In this document: one piece after another, positions 52,463-63,632 of the stretch
Numbering within the stretch: the stretch's first letter is position 1
Layout of the letters: every line of letters starts with the position of its first letter
Assembly: GCA_043228905.1 (NCBI GenBank)
Contig: JBHGNT010000008.1
Coordinates: 12,028,001 to 12,092,000, forward strand
Origin: Azolla caroliniana
Lineage: Eukaryota > Polypodiophyta
DNA length: 64,000 nt
Reading direction: 5' to 3'
Translations under genes and position numbers: made by a program
Notes under the pieces: model-generated
Told to the model about the DNA's origin: nothing
The model's database searches: none
Seen by the model: only the letters and a program-made list of their open reading frames with translations

Positions 52463-53730
52463 CTATTGCGTAAAAGATTCCACTATTGCTAAAAGCTCCT
52501 TATCATGAATTTCATAGTTGATTTCAATGGCGTCAAACTTACGTGAGTGTAAAGCCACAGGATGGAGTTTTTCATCATCCCCTTGTTGTGACAAAATGCT
52601 ACCCAAGGCGAAATCCGACGGGTCTGCTTCGATAATAAATGGTCTTTCTGGATCAACATGAGCTAGAATAGGAGCTGATGTAAATGCCTTCTTAAGACTC
52701 TCAAAAGCCATGTCTGCTTCTTCAGACCAAACGAATGATTGTCCCTTCCTGGTAAGTTATGTGAGAGGCAGAACAAGCTTTGAGTAATCCTGTATAAACT
52801 TGCAGTAGAAATTGGCAAAGCCTAAAAAGCATTGCACATCTCGCAATGAATGTGGAGTTTGCCACTCTACCACCGTTTTGACCTTAGTTGGATCCATGGA
52901 GATGCCTTCCGGGGAAATGACATAGCCTAGAAATTCTACCTGGTTGCACTCGAAACTACATTTTTCCAGCTTTGCATAAGGACCATGTTCTCGAAGTCGT
53001 TTTAGTACTAATAGTACCTGAGAATCATGCTCTTCTTCGGTCTTCGAATAAACCAGTAGATCATCCAAATAGATGATCAAACAAATATCCAAGACATCTT
53101 GGAATATATCATTTGCCATGTGCTGGAAGACTGTTGGCGCATTAGTGAGGCTGAATGGCATGACCGTATACTCGAAGTGCCCATATCTAGTGCAAAACAC
53201 GATCTTCCATTCATCTCCTGGTCGGATCCGTATGAGGTTATATGCTCATCGTAAGTCGATCTTTGTGAAGAACCTTGCACCATTGATCCGTTCTAAAAGA
53301 CTTGAGATAAGGGGAAGTGCATACTTATTCCTGATGGTGACCTTATTCAAGCCACGATAATCTACGACGAGACGAAGTGATCCATCCTTTTTCTTGACGA
53401 AGAAAATGGGTGTGCCAACTGGAAATTTCGAATGTCGAATGAAACCATTTGCCAAATTCTCCTCTATATAGGCTCAAAGGACTTCTAGCTCGGTTGGTGA
53501 CAAATTGTAGATCGGTCCCCATGGTGGCTCTTTTCCCGGTTGTAAATCGATGGGGCAATCATACGGTCGATGGTGAGGAAGCGTATTGGCTTGTACTTTG
53601 TCGAACACATCGGCATATTGACGATACTTCTCTGGAAGTTGAACGGTGGACTCCTCTTTAGTGGTGTTGGAGGGTTTTACTAATACTGCGAAGAGAAACA
53701 TTTCTTCCTTGCGCCCTTCCTCACGCAACT
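52463..53730 (-). pseudogene. Cv reverse transcriptase and RNase H start
   Basis: RT entry ADVFDKVQANTLPHHRPYD (53,650), [19 protein letters not shown] (53,410), VMPFSLTNAPTVFQ, catalytic IIYLDDLLVYSKTEEEH (53,060) and the thumb (VEFLGYVISPEGISMD). RNase H start PFIIEADPSDFALGSILSQ is at 52,630. Phase changes near 53,240 and 53,470, and stops between RT and RNase H, make it non-functional. YLDD and [10 protein letters not shown] wording are typical of plant chromoviruses and unlike E/G elements. Confidence 0.85.
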
Positions 53731-55215
53731 GATGTAGCGAAATGGTTGCAATCTTATGAGTAGATCCTTGGGTTTGTCGTTACTAGATTTCTCCTGTTCT
53801 CCAATCTATGTCTGGGTTATGTAATTTGAACCATGGTAATCCCAAAACAATGGGATGTTCTAGGATACTAATGATATTAACGGATACTACACATGCTAAA
53901 TTATCTAGGACAATATTAAAGGGCTCTGACTCTTCTATTATATTTCCAGAAGCAATGGGACGACCATCAATGACTACTACAGAGGCTAGACACGGGAGTT
54001 TTCTTAGGGATATCTAATGAGCTTGAGCAAAATTCCTATCCATGAAGCAAGAATTAGCTCCGGAATCTACGAGTGCTGAGACATGTACTAGAGAGGTACT
54101 TTTAGTACTAACTATTACTTGGGCTAAGAACAGATTGCTAACTTGATTAGAGGGAATGGAACCACTAATGGGTTGCACAGATCTAGGGCTGTCCAACCAA
54201 ACGGCTCCAATTTTGGTTGGACTTAGTCGTTTAACTCTTATTCTAACTAACTAAGGACATCAAATTTGTTCAATAGATTTGGGCTATTTGTACTATTAGG
54301 ACGATCAGATAGTTCTACTGAAATAGACTCAGGTTTAGTACAATTAGAACTAACGACTATTTGGTTTACTTGTCTTCTTGGCTTATGGGGACAGTTCATT
54401 GCAATATGCCCTGGTCCACCGCAATAAAGACATAGTCGATTTGCTCGGCGTTGTTGCTTTTGACCCTTCCGATAATGGTCCACGACGATGTGTAGTGTCA
54501 ACTTCCATCGGAGTTGTAGTATTCACTAGAGAAGCATTATATGACTCCCTTGGAAAAGGTTTTGCTACCACTGAGGCATAGGTGGGCTCTGATCTTTCCC
54601 TTGGCATCTGGTATTGATGTTCCTTGACATCGTTACATAGACCATAACAAAAATGCTCCATTAGGACTTGGTCATCCTAGGGGATATCGGAGGCAAGTAG
54701 GTGGAAATCTACAACGTATACGGAGGCTGGACAATCATCTTGACGTAATTGTCGGATTTTGTTGATTGTTGTCCTTATGTTGTCAGTATCTCCAAAACAG
54801 GCTTTAAACTCACTTAAAAACTCTTCAAAATTGTTTAGTAAAGGAGATTCCTTTTCTAACAACGGTGGGATATCGGGAAGGATGCATTTGAATGAATAAT
54901 CATACCTGATCAAGGAATCCTCTAAACTACGATCGCATTCCATCGAATTTCATGGGAAGGCCGATCTTGGGTTCTTTATGAATCCCTTGCGTACTCGGTC
55001 CTTGTTGTTGCATCACCACTATGGTTGCTTCGAGTTGTTGCACGCGTAACACTAGTTCTCCATGTTGTTGTTGTGTTTGCTACTTCTCTAAGGAGATTTG
55101 TTGAAGATCCCCCAACAGTAGTTGATTTTCTTGTCCCAATGCGAAAAACTTCTCTTTCAAGCATTGCAAATCCGAAAAAACGGATTGATATTCTTCAGCA
55201 CTAACAATGGCCATA
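53731..55215 (-). pseudogene. Cv gag and protease
   Basis: ATG at 55,215 opens an N-terminal coiled-coil-like part (EYQSVFSDLQCLKEKFFAL) that meets a stop near 55,080. Gag core continues (FEEFLSEFKACFGDTDN, 54,820; RQDDCPASVYVVDF), then a basic part with CCHC knuckle CLYCGGPGHIAMNC (54,420) and protease VSALVDSGANSCFMDR (54,080). Several stops and phase changes occur. It would package Cv RNA; now decayed. Confidence 0.75.
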
Positions 55216-55310
55216 GTATGAGAGAAAAGAGGAATAAGAGATTAGTATGAAGGGAGGGAGAAGTAAGAAGATAAAGGAAGAGAAGGAATGAGACGAAAAT
55301 TGGTTCAAAC

Positions 55311-55754
55311 TATCGGGAACAGTACTAAGACAGAGAAGGAATTAGTACTAAAAAGATGAGGATTTGTACTAAGGGTGGTGTAGAACTCTCGAGAGAAGGA
55401 AAGAGTGAGTGTGTGAGAGAGAGAGATCGGGAGAGAGAGAAAGAGAGAGAGAGAATGATGATAACGAAAGATATATATTATGTTAAGAGAATATACAATA
55501 GTAGCTAGGAGGCTTAAGACTGGCGTTGAACCGATTTGGTTCGAAATAATGCCTTGTGCCTCCTTTTATACTGTTCTCAGGAGTACTCTTGAAGTTTCTA
55601 GAATGTTCTAGAGAAATCTAGAATATACATCAATTTTCTAAAGTAAAAATTAAATGAAAATAATATTCTTTGTATTATAACATATAGTCTAATGGTTAAG
55701 AGCTTGACCCATGTAACATAAGGTCATGGGTTCGTGTCTTGCCATATCATAACC
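55311..55754 (-). repeat. 5' LTR of Cv
   Basis: About 444 bp; plus-strand ends TATCGGGAACAG (terminal TG mutated to TA) and TATCATAAC. It shares the GA microsatellite, TATAAAAGG (antisense to plus) and tRNA-like end with the split LTR. No initiator-Met primer site is recognised next to it (internal flank GTTTGAACCAATTTTCG on the minus strand). Confidence 0.8.
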
Positions 55755-56748
55755 AAGAAGAATGACAAGGTTAGGGTATGTGTGGACTATTGAAAATTAA
55801 ATCCGGCCACGATGATAGTTGCATGTTCGTTACCATTACAGATGGAGTTCTTGATGCAGTAGCAAGCCATGAAATATATGTACTTTTCTGGATGGATTTA
55901 GTAGTTATAACCGGGTTCGGATGCACCCCAATGATCTGGAAAAGACAGTGTTCGTCATCGAATGGGGAGTATTTGTAGCAGTTGTGATGATGTTCGGCCT
56001 GAAAACAACTTCGGCTACATTTCAAAGGGTCATTCAAGAAACTTTTGCAGATTATATACCAGCATATGCAAGTATTTTTGGATGATTTTGTAGTTTACAA
56101 CAGGTGAACCGATCACTTCGAACATCTTCAATTATGTTTAGAAAAGTGTCGATAGGGAAGATTGAGTTTGAATCCAACAAAATGTGCATTCGGGGTGACA
56201 AGTGGAATGCAATTAGGACATATTATCAGTCAGGAGGGGATTGTTGTCAATCCCAACAAGGTGAAATCAATAATTGAGGCACCACCACGAACAAACGCTA
56301 AAGCATTAAGCCGTTTCCTGGGCCAAATTAGATGGCATAGTCGAATGATTCGGTATTTGGCCAATGTAGCAACACCTCTCCACACGGCGGTGCATAAAAT
56401 GCCATTTCAGTGGTCGACAACAAAACAAGACGATTACGACTGTCTTAAGAAAATGCTAACTAAGGTACCAATCATCCAACCGCTTGACTAGGCAAAATAT
56501 TTTCATGTTTTTGTCGACGCATCAGATATCGCTTTGGAAGTGCCCTAATGCAATTATCAGAGCCGAACTAGTATAGACCAGTCTACTATGCAAGTTGGAA
56601 GTTGTCGGTTGCCAAGCGCAACTATTCGACAACCAAAAGGGAGGCTATTCATATGATATATGAAAAATGCAAGTTGGAAGTTGTCGGTTGCCAAGCGCAA
56701 CTATTCGACAACCAAAAGGGAGGCTATTCATATGATATATGAAAAGAA
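55755..56748 (+). pseudogene. G5 RT and RNase H start, continued
   Basis: Resumes with KKNDKVRVCVDY-stop-KLN, decayed RT (TFQRVIQETFADYIPAY), then MSLNPTKCAFGVTSGMQL (56,162), [16 protein letters not shown] and the RNase H start around 56,505 ([10 protein letters not shown]). It breaks at 56,748 where C0 begins. RNase H and integrase of G5 would lie beyond the window. Confidence 0.75.
56589..56745. repeat. 79-bp tandem duplication in G5 RNase H
   Basis: The unit starting TGCAAGTTGGAAGTTGTCGG at 56,589 starts again at 56,668 and is identical until the last few bases. It sits directly against the C0 LTR, so it may reflect slippage or repair at that junction. Confidence 0.9.
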
Positions 56749-57143
56749 TGGCGTGCGGAAGCAATATAGGAAAACCGAACAACAGAAAACGCAGGTTTAA
56801 TGGAAAGCTTAGGTTTTCACAGTGCGCACAAGAGAGACAGAGAGAGAGTAACACAAGAACTTAATTTCGAAAAATAATACTCAATCTGTACATAGGATGT
56901 GCTCAGTGAGCACTTTTATACAAGCCCTGACAATGGGCTGACACAAGTACTGACAGTATTTGACTGCTCATAAATGAGCCTCGACACTCACTTCCAAAAC
57001 TATTCCTTACGAGGAATATCTTTCAAACGGCCTCGCGATTTACGCACCACTACGACCATGTTATGCGTACCGATTTTACGCACCCAGTCTACGCACTAGT
57101 TACGCATCGTATTACGCACAAATGTTGAGCTTGTCTCTCAACA
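56749..57143 (-). repeat. 3' LTR of copia C0
   Basis: Plus-strand right end is TGTCTCTCAACA next to the polypurine tract; the left end TGGCGTGCGG is a best guess. As in C1, U3 starts with an inverted pair (TGTTGAG..CTCAACA). The 5' LTR lies beyond the window. Confidence 0.65.
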
Positions 57144-57155
57144 CTCCCCCTCAAG
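57144..57155 (-). promoter_or_regulatory. Polypurine tract of C0
   Basis: Minus strand CTTGAGGGGGAG, same as C1 except the last bases, directly before the LTR. Confidence 0.7.
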
Positions 57156-57306
57156 CTCAACTTGAGGTTCTGCCTGCTCTGCCGGACCTACGCTCCAGCT
57201 TCTCCTAGCTCCACGCCTCGCTCGCGCTCCACGGCCTGTTCGACTCCGCGCGCTTTGACCCTTCTAGCTTGCTTGTCTGCTCCCACGGCCCTTCGCAGGT
57301 CCCTTG

Positions 57307-58098
57307 CTATCGCCGTGTTGGTGCTTCTCCTGCTGCCTTCTTTTCCGCCTGCTGCCTTCTTTTCCGCTTGGCCCTTAGTTGATTTAGTGTATCTGAATCA
57401 AACATCCGAACCGACTCGGCTACCTCCGATCGGTTTTCGGTCTCGTCCGAGTTGGCTATCTCCAACTCGTCTCCAGTCTTCTCACCCTTGACGGCGTCAT
57501 CTCCCCCATGCCTGGTTGGCTTTGGCTCTTTCTTTCGGCTACTCCCCTTGTGTCCGCTTTTGGACTCTTCCGCGGATCCGCTCTCGGCTTCTTCAACCGA
57601 TCCGAGGTCTTTTCCGCTCCTTTGCTGCTCCCTTTCGTGGTCATCTGGGACGTTTCTCCCCCTCAAGTTTGGCACGTCGAAGTGACGCAACCCAAGCGCA
57701 CCTGAAAATTTCCGCAACTTGTCCAGACCAAGAGGCTTGGTGAAGATGTCGGCGGTCTGCCGATCTGTCGGAACATATTGAAGTTCGACTTCACCAGAAA
57801 GGACATGCTCACGGACAAAATGGTAGTGCACCTCAATATGCTTGGTCCGTGCGTGGAAGACGGGGTTATTCGCGAGTTGGATGCTGCTGAGGTTGTCGTA
57901 GTAGATCGTCGTTGGATCGGACACCTCCACCTGCAGATCCTTAAGTAGCCGCTTCAACCATATGGCTTCGCATGTTGTGACAGCCGTTCCTCTATACTCG
58001 GCTTCAGTGCTCGACAGTGCAACTGTCGGCTGCTTCTTGCTACTCCACGCTATCGCGGCACTCCCAAGAGAGAACGCATGTCCGGACGTGGATCAGTG
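57307..58098 (-). pseudogene. C0 RNase H with acidic/basic C-terminal extension
   Basis: From 58,098 leftward the reading is STSGHAFSLGSAAIAW, VALSSTEAEYRG, then IYYDNLSSIQLANN, HIEVHYHFVREHV and DIFTKPLGLDKL: a copia RNase H. After the usual end it continues about 110 residues, rich in Glu, Ser, Lys and Arg, finishing LRAKRKRRQQAEKKAAG. A stop lies exactly at the Cb insertion codon region (DH-stop-STSGHAF). The 5' neighbour is at 63,633-64,000 on the other side of Cb. Confidence 0.8.
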
Positions 58099-58368
58099 TG
58101 TTAAACACGGTGCTCGGCCACAACCGAGGAATAGGATCAACTCACACAGAAAACGGGAAATACCAAGATGCACGAAGACAATAGAGAGAAAAGTACACAG
58201 GATGTTTTACGTGGAAAACCCTAAATGGGAAAAAAAACCACGGAAGTCCTCAAACTCCAACTATCACTATGAACAGAGATGTACAATGGTGAAGCCACAA
58301 GGCAACAACCTTGAGCTCACTGTCTTCGCCAACAGGCGGCGGTAATACACAGAGGCAACGACCTCTTC

Positions 58369-58413
<45 letters not shown>

Positions 58414-58815
58414 CTGCTCTCTTCACTCTCTCTAAGTGGAAAACAGAAAATGAGCAACAACAGCTAAACTGTTTGCCCTAAGTCATATTTATACACATAT
58501 GACTTTCGGGCTATTTACAAATATAGTCTCCGCATCCGGATCTCTCTCCGGGTACATTCATCATCCGGCTCCGTAGCCGGGGTCTTCGTCATCCGGCTCC
58601 GTAACCGGGGTCTTCATCATCCGGCTCCGTAGCCGGGTCTTCGTCATCCGGCACCGTAGCCGGGGTCATCTCTTCGTCATCCGGCTCCGTAGCCGGGGTC
58701 TTCATCATCCGGCTCCGTAACCGGGTACTCTTCATCCTCCGGTTCCGTAACCGCAACCAGGCCTGCCGTCATTCATCTCCGGACATCCCATCCGGAGGGA
58801 CCGAAAATCCCAACA
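58099..58815 (-). repeat. 3' LTR of Cb
   Basis: 717 bp; plus-strand ends TGTTAAACACGG and AATCCCAACA. It holds a TC microsatellite (about 58,370-58,412) and six to seven 27-30-bp units of CATCCGGCTCCGTAGCCGGG type (58,555-58,750). Confidence 0.93.
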
Positions 58816-58830
58816 AACTCCCCCTTCACT
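58816..58830 (-). promoter_or_regulatory. Polypurine tract of Cb
   Basis: Minus strand AGTGAAGGGGGAGTT ends at the 3' LTR start. Confidence 0.8.
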
Positions 58831-60699
58831 TCGGCATGGGATGTCTCTCCAATCCAATCCTCTTCCGGCATGCTTCCAGCTTGTCGGGTGTAAGTACCTT
58901 GGTCAGCATATCCGACCCGTTCTCGTCCGTGTGGATCTTCGTCAGCACGAACTCCTTGTCTTCTATCCTTTCCCGGATCCAGTGGTATCTACGCTGGATG
59001 TGCTTCATCCGGGAGTGATAGGCCGCATTCTTCGCAAGGTGGATGGCACTCTGACTGTCGCAGTAGAGTCGGTACTCCTCCTGCCGGATACCGAGCTCTC
59101 TAATGAAGTCCTTCATCCATATTATTTCCTTGCCGGCTTCAACGGCCGCCATGTACTCCGCCTCCGTGGTTGACAACGCAACCGTCTTCTGCAACCTCGA
59201 CTGCCATGAAACAGCTCCCCCTGCATACGTCATCACATACCCTGATGTGGACCGGCTGGTATCTGCATCGGCCGACATATCCGAATCGGTAAAGCCGTCG
59301 AGTTCGGGCTTACCGGAGCCGAATCGGAGGCATACGTTTGCCGTGCCCTTCAGGTATCGGAGTATCCACTTGGCCGCGTTCCAGTGCTCTTTGCCGGGAT
59401 TGCTCATGTACCGGCTCACCACTCCGACTGCATATCCTATGTCCGGTCTTGTACACACCATTGCGTACATCAAGCTTCCGACGGCAGAGGCATATGGTAC
59501 TTTCATCATGTCCTCCTTCTCAGCCTTTGTCTTGGGGCTTTGCTTGCTGGACAACTTGCAGTTTGCTGGGAGGGTTGACCCGACCGGTCTTGCTTCCGAC
59601 ATGTTGAACCGGTGAAGCACCTTTGTCACGTACTTCTCCTGTGACAGCCACAACTGCTTCTTCTTCCGGTCCCGGATGATGTGCATCCCTAGTATTTGCC
59701 TCGCCGGACCCAGGTCCTTCATTGAGAAGGTTCGGTGAAGCGCTTTCTTCAGCATCTGTATCTTGACCTGGTCCCGTCCGACGATCAACATGTCGTCCAC
59801 GTACAGGAGGAGTATTAGAAAGTCTCCTCCTTCGAACTTCTTTACAAACACGCAGTGATCGGACTGCGTTTTGTGGTACCCTTCGTCGGTCATGAAAGAG
59901 TCGAACTTCCGGTACCATTGCCGGGGAGCCTGCTTCAGTCCGTAAAGGCTCTTCTTCAACCGGCATACCAGGTGCTCCTTCCCTTTCTTCTCGAATCCTT
60001 CCGGTTGCTGCATGTAGATCTCTTCTTCGAGGTCACCGTGAAGGAATGCCGTCTTCACGTCCATCTGTTCTACCTCGAGGTCCATGCTTGCCGCTATGCT
60101 CAGCACCGTCCGGATGGAGGTCATCTTCACTACCGGGGCAAATATCTCGTCGAAGTCGACGCCCTTCTTCTGCTGAAACCCCTTCACCACGATCCTGGCT
60201 TTGTATCTCGGGGGATTTCCGGCATCTCCCGGTTTCAGCTTGAACACCCACTTGTTTCGAAGTGCCCGCTTTCCTTTCGGCAACTCCACAAGTTCATATG
60301 TGTGGTTCTCATGCAGGGAATCCATCTCCTCCTGCATGGCACTTAACCACTTGCGGCTATGGGTGTCAAGCTTTGCTTCTTCAAAACTCTCCGGCTCCCC
60401 CTCGTCGGTTAGCAGCACGTGCTCTGGTTCCGGAAATCTCCGGGGGCCCCTTCTCTCTCTTAGAGGATATCTCCGTTCCGGAGCTTCGGTAACCGGCTCC
60501 TCCGTTTCCTCTTCATCCGAATCCATTTCGGGATCGGGGCCAGTTCCGGTATCAGTTTCATCTTCTCGGCCGGTTCTTTTTCTTCACCGTCTTCGGCCGG
60601 ATCCTCGGGTGCTAACCGGTCCCTTGCCGGTCGGGGCTGCTCCTCGTAGAGTTGATCCTCACCGGACGACTTGGAGCTCTTCATCTTCTTCTCCGACTC
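58826..60699 (-). pseudogene. Cb RT and RNase H (3' part of gag-pol)
   Basis: After the TAG at 60,700 the original phase goes on to about 60,568, where one A is missing relative to Ca (GCCGAGAAGATG against GCCGAAGAAGATG); the downstream reading is then in the frame 60,526-58,826 (566 residues). It holds RT (MDVKTAFLHGDLEEEIYM, catalytic LLYVDDMLIVG near 59,790) and the complete RNase H (STSGYVMTYAGGAVSW, LSTTEAEYMAAVEAG, YCDSQSAIHLAKN, DMLTKVLTPDKLEACR). This supplies the part lost from Ca. Confidence 0.92.
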
Positions 60700-62898
60700 C
60701 TAGTCGGCGAGTGTCTTGTCCTCCATGAAGATGATATCACGACTCCGGAATATCTTTTTGTCGACCGGGTCCCACACTCGGTAGCCGAACTCGTCGTCGC
60801 CGTAACCGAGGAATATGCATGGCCGGGTCTTTGGGTCTAGCTTTCCTCTCCGGTCCTTTGCCACATGCACATATGCGAGACACCCGAACACCTTCAGATG
60901 CCGGTAGGATACTTCCCTACCGGTCCATACTCTCTGCGGCGTGTCTCCGTCCAAAGGTACTGAGGGTGATCTGTTTATCACGTATGTCGTCGTCGACATT
61001 GCCTCAGCCCAAAACCCCTTGGGTAATTTCGCATGCGCCAGCATACTCCGGACCCTCTCCATTATGGTCCGGTTCATCCTCTCGGCCAGCCCGTTCAGTT
61101 CCGGCGTCTTCGGCACAGTGAACTCGAGCCGGATTCCCTTCGAGCGACAGTACTCTTCGAACTGCCCCCGGTATTCCCCTCCGTTATCCACTCGTATCGC
61201 TTTCAGCTCCTTGCCGGATTCCCTTTCCACTCTCGCGTGGAGTTCTTTGAAGACGGACAATACTTGGTCCTTTGTCTTCAACGGTGCCGTCCACAGCTTC
61301 CGGCTATGGTCATCTATGAATGTTACGAAGTACTGGGCTCCGCCATGTGACTTCGTTTCTACCTGACACACATCAGTGTGTACCAACTCCAATGGTACAC
61401 TACGTCTCGTCGGTGGCCTTGAGTGGAAGGAGGTTCGGTTCTGTTTACCGGCCAGGCAATCGGTGCACTTCTCCAGGTGCACATGCTTCACTGGAATAAG
61501 GTTGTCTTCTGCAAGCCTCTTCATCCCCTTCTCACTCATGTGACACAGTCTCTTGTGCCACAGCTCACCGGCAGTATCGGCTGCCACGTTCAGCTCCTCC
61601 GGACATAGCCGGGAATTCATCAGGTAAAGTGTGTTGACCTTCCGAGCCCGAGCCACTATCAGGCTCCCTTTGCTGAACTTCATGACACCGTTCCGGATGC
61701 TACCCGTGTAGCCTTCATCGTCTAGCCTCCCGGCCGAAATCAGGTTCAATCGGACCTCCGGAACGTGTCGTACATCCTTCAGCAGCATCTTGCATCCGGT
61801 TGATGTCATCAGCCACACGTCTCCTATGCCAGCAATCCGACATGTGCCTTCATTTCCCATCCGGACACAGCCGTGCTCACCGGCTGTGTAGGATGAGAAG
61901 TATTTCTTCTCCGGGGTCAGGTGGAACGACGCTCCGGAATCGACCACCCAGGTCATCTCTACACCGGCAAGGTTCAGCTCCCTCTCTTCGGTAATGAGCA
62001 TTATCTCTTCTTCACTTGCCGCGAGTGCCGTCGTTCCTTTCCGGTCCTGCCCTCGCCGATCCGGACCTCTCCGGTCCGTGGCTCCCCGGTATGCACCGTT
62101 TCTCTCCGGTGACTTCTTCAAATCGGTGTCGTCGGCTCCGTTGTCCTTTCGGTAATGCCGACAATTCTTCCGGAAGTGCCCCGGCTTCCCACAGTGGAAG
62201 CATGTGGGTCTTCCTCTTGACTGTGACCGGGTCCCCGACTTCTCCCGTCTTTGCGGACTCCGGTTCCATTGTCTTCCCTGATCCGATTCGGTAAGCAGCA
62301 TCTTCGGATCGGAAACCGGTTCTTTATCTCTCCGACGCGCTTCTTCGTTCAAAATGCTTGTCTTTACCGTTTGTAGAGACAAGTTATCTTCGGTGCAGGA
62401 GGTGCTGAGAGTCACCACCAAGTTCTCCCAGCTTTCCGGCAATGTACACATCAGAATGATGGCTTGCATTGCATCCTCCAACGGGAACTTGATCGCCGCA
62501 AGCTGGTTCACGAATCCCATGAATGTGCTCACGTGTTCCACCATATTCTCGCCGTCCCGGTACTTGAGGTTCACTATCTTCCTCATCAGGGAGGTCCGGT
62601 TCAACGCATTCTTCCTCTCGTAGAGGCCCGACAGCTTCTTCCACATCTCATATGCGTTGGTGTCGTTCGCCACATGTTGCAGAACACTTACATCTACATA
62701 TTGCCGGATCGTCGCTACGGCTTTCCGGTTCAGGAGCTTCCACTCCGACTCTATTACCCCCTTGGGTATCTCGGCATTGTCGATCGGTTCGTACAGGTCT
62801 CGGACGATGAGAAGGTCTTCCATCTTTATCTTCCAGTCGGCATAGTTCTGTGAGTTCAACACCATCATGCCCGGAGGCCCACTACCGCCGCCTTCCAT
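60700..62898 (-). pseudogene. Cb gag-protease-integrase (5' part of gag-pol)
   Basis: ATG at 62,898; 732 residues to TAG at 60,700-60,702, which replaces a Trp codon present in Ca (TGG to TAG). Same domains as Ca: YADWKIKMEDLLIV, CCHC CFHCGKPGHFRKNC, protease VVDSGASFHLTP, pre-integrase finger, integrase core (HTDVCQ, IRVDNGGEY, LNGLAERMNRT). It is over 95 percent identical to Ca by eye. A single-base change ended a long intact frame, so inactivation is recent. Confidence 0.93.
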
Positions 62899-62914
62899 TT
62901 TCTGTGTTACCGTC

Positions 62915-62926
62915 GCTCTGATACCA
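62915..62926 (-). promoter_or_regulatory. Primer-binding site of Cb
   Basis: Minus strand TGGTATCAGAGC, 3 bp from the LTR, as in Ca. Confidence 0.9.
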
Positions 62927-62929
62927 CTT

Positions 62930-63632
62930 TGTTAAACACGGTGCTCGGCCACAACCGAGGAATAGGATCAACTCACACAGAAAACGGGAAATACCAAGAT
63001 GCACGAAGACAATAGAGAGAAAAGTACACAGGATGTTTTACGTGGAAAACCCTAAATGGGAAAAAAAACCACGGAAGTCCTCAAACTCCAACTATCACTA
63101 TGAACAGAGATGTACAATGGTGAAGCCACAAGGCAACAACCTTGAGCTCACTGTCTACGCCAACAGGCGGTGGTAATACACAGAGGCAACGACCTCTTCG
63201 TCTTTCTCTCTCTCTCTCTCTCTCTCTCGGCTGCTCTCTTCACTCTCTCTAAGTGGAAAACAGAAAATGAGCAACAACAGCTAAACTGTTTGCCCTAAGT
63301 CATATTTATACACATATGACTTTCGGGCTATTTACAAATATAGTCTCCGCATCCGGATCTCTCTCCGGGTACATTCATCATCCGGCTCCGTAGCCGGGGT
63401 CTTCGTCATCCGGCTCCGTAACCGGGGTCTTCATCATCCGGCTCTGTAGCCGGGTCTTCGTCATCCGGCACCGTAGCCGGGGTCATCTCTTCGTCATCCG
63501 GCTCCGTAGCCGGGGTCTTCATCATCTGGCTCCGTAACCGGGTACTCTTCATCCTCCGGTTCCGTAACCGCAACCAGGCCTGCCGTCATTCATCTCCGGA
63601 CATCCCATCCGGAGGGACCGAAAATCCCAACA
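62930..63632 (-). repeat. 5' LTR of Cb
   Basis: 703 bp; same ends as the other LTR, with a shorter TC run that accounts for most of the 14-bp length difference. Confidence 0.93.

Larger units (their letters stand above)
58099..63632 (-). mobile_element. Ty1/copia retrotransposon Cb, near full length, TSD CAGTG
   Basis: CAGTG at 58,094-58,098 recurs at 63,633-63,637. Both LTRs, the primer site, all domains and the polypurine tract are present. The LTRs differ by about four substitutions in 700 bp plus the length of a TC run, so the insertion is recent. It lies in RNase H of C0, whose reading resumes across it. One nonsense codon and one single-base deletion break the polyprotein. Confidence 0.95.

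Noticed and set aside
59855-60728. Plus-strand frames of 163-175 codons opposite Cb
   Set aside because: Mirror images of copia RT and integrase coding on the minus strand.
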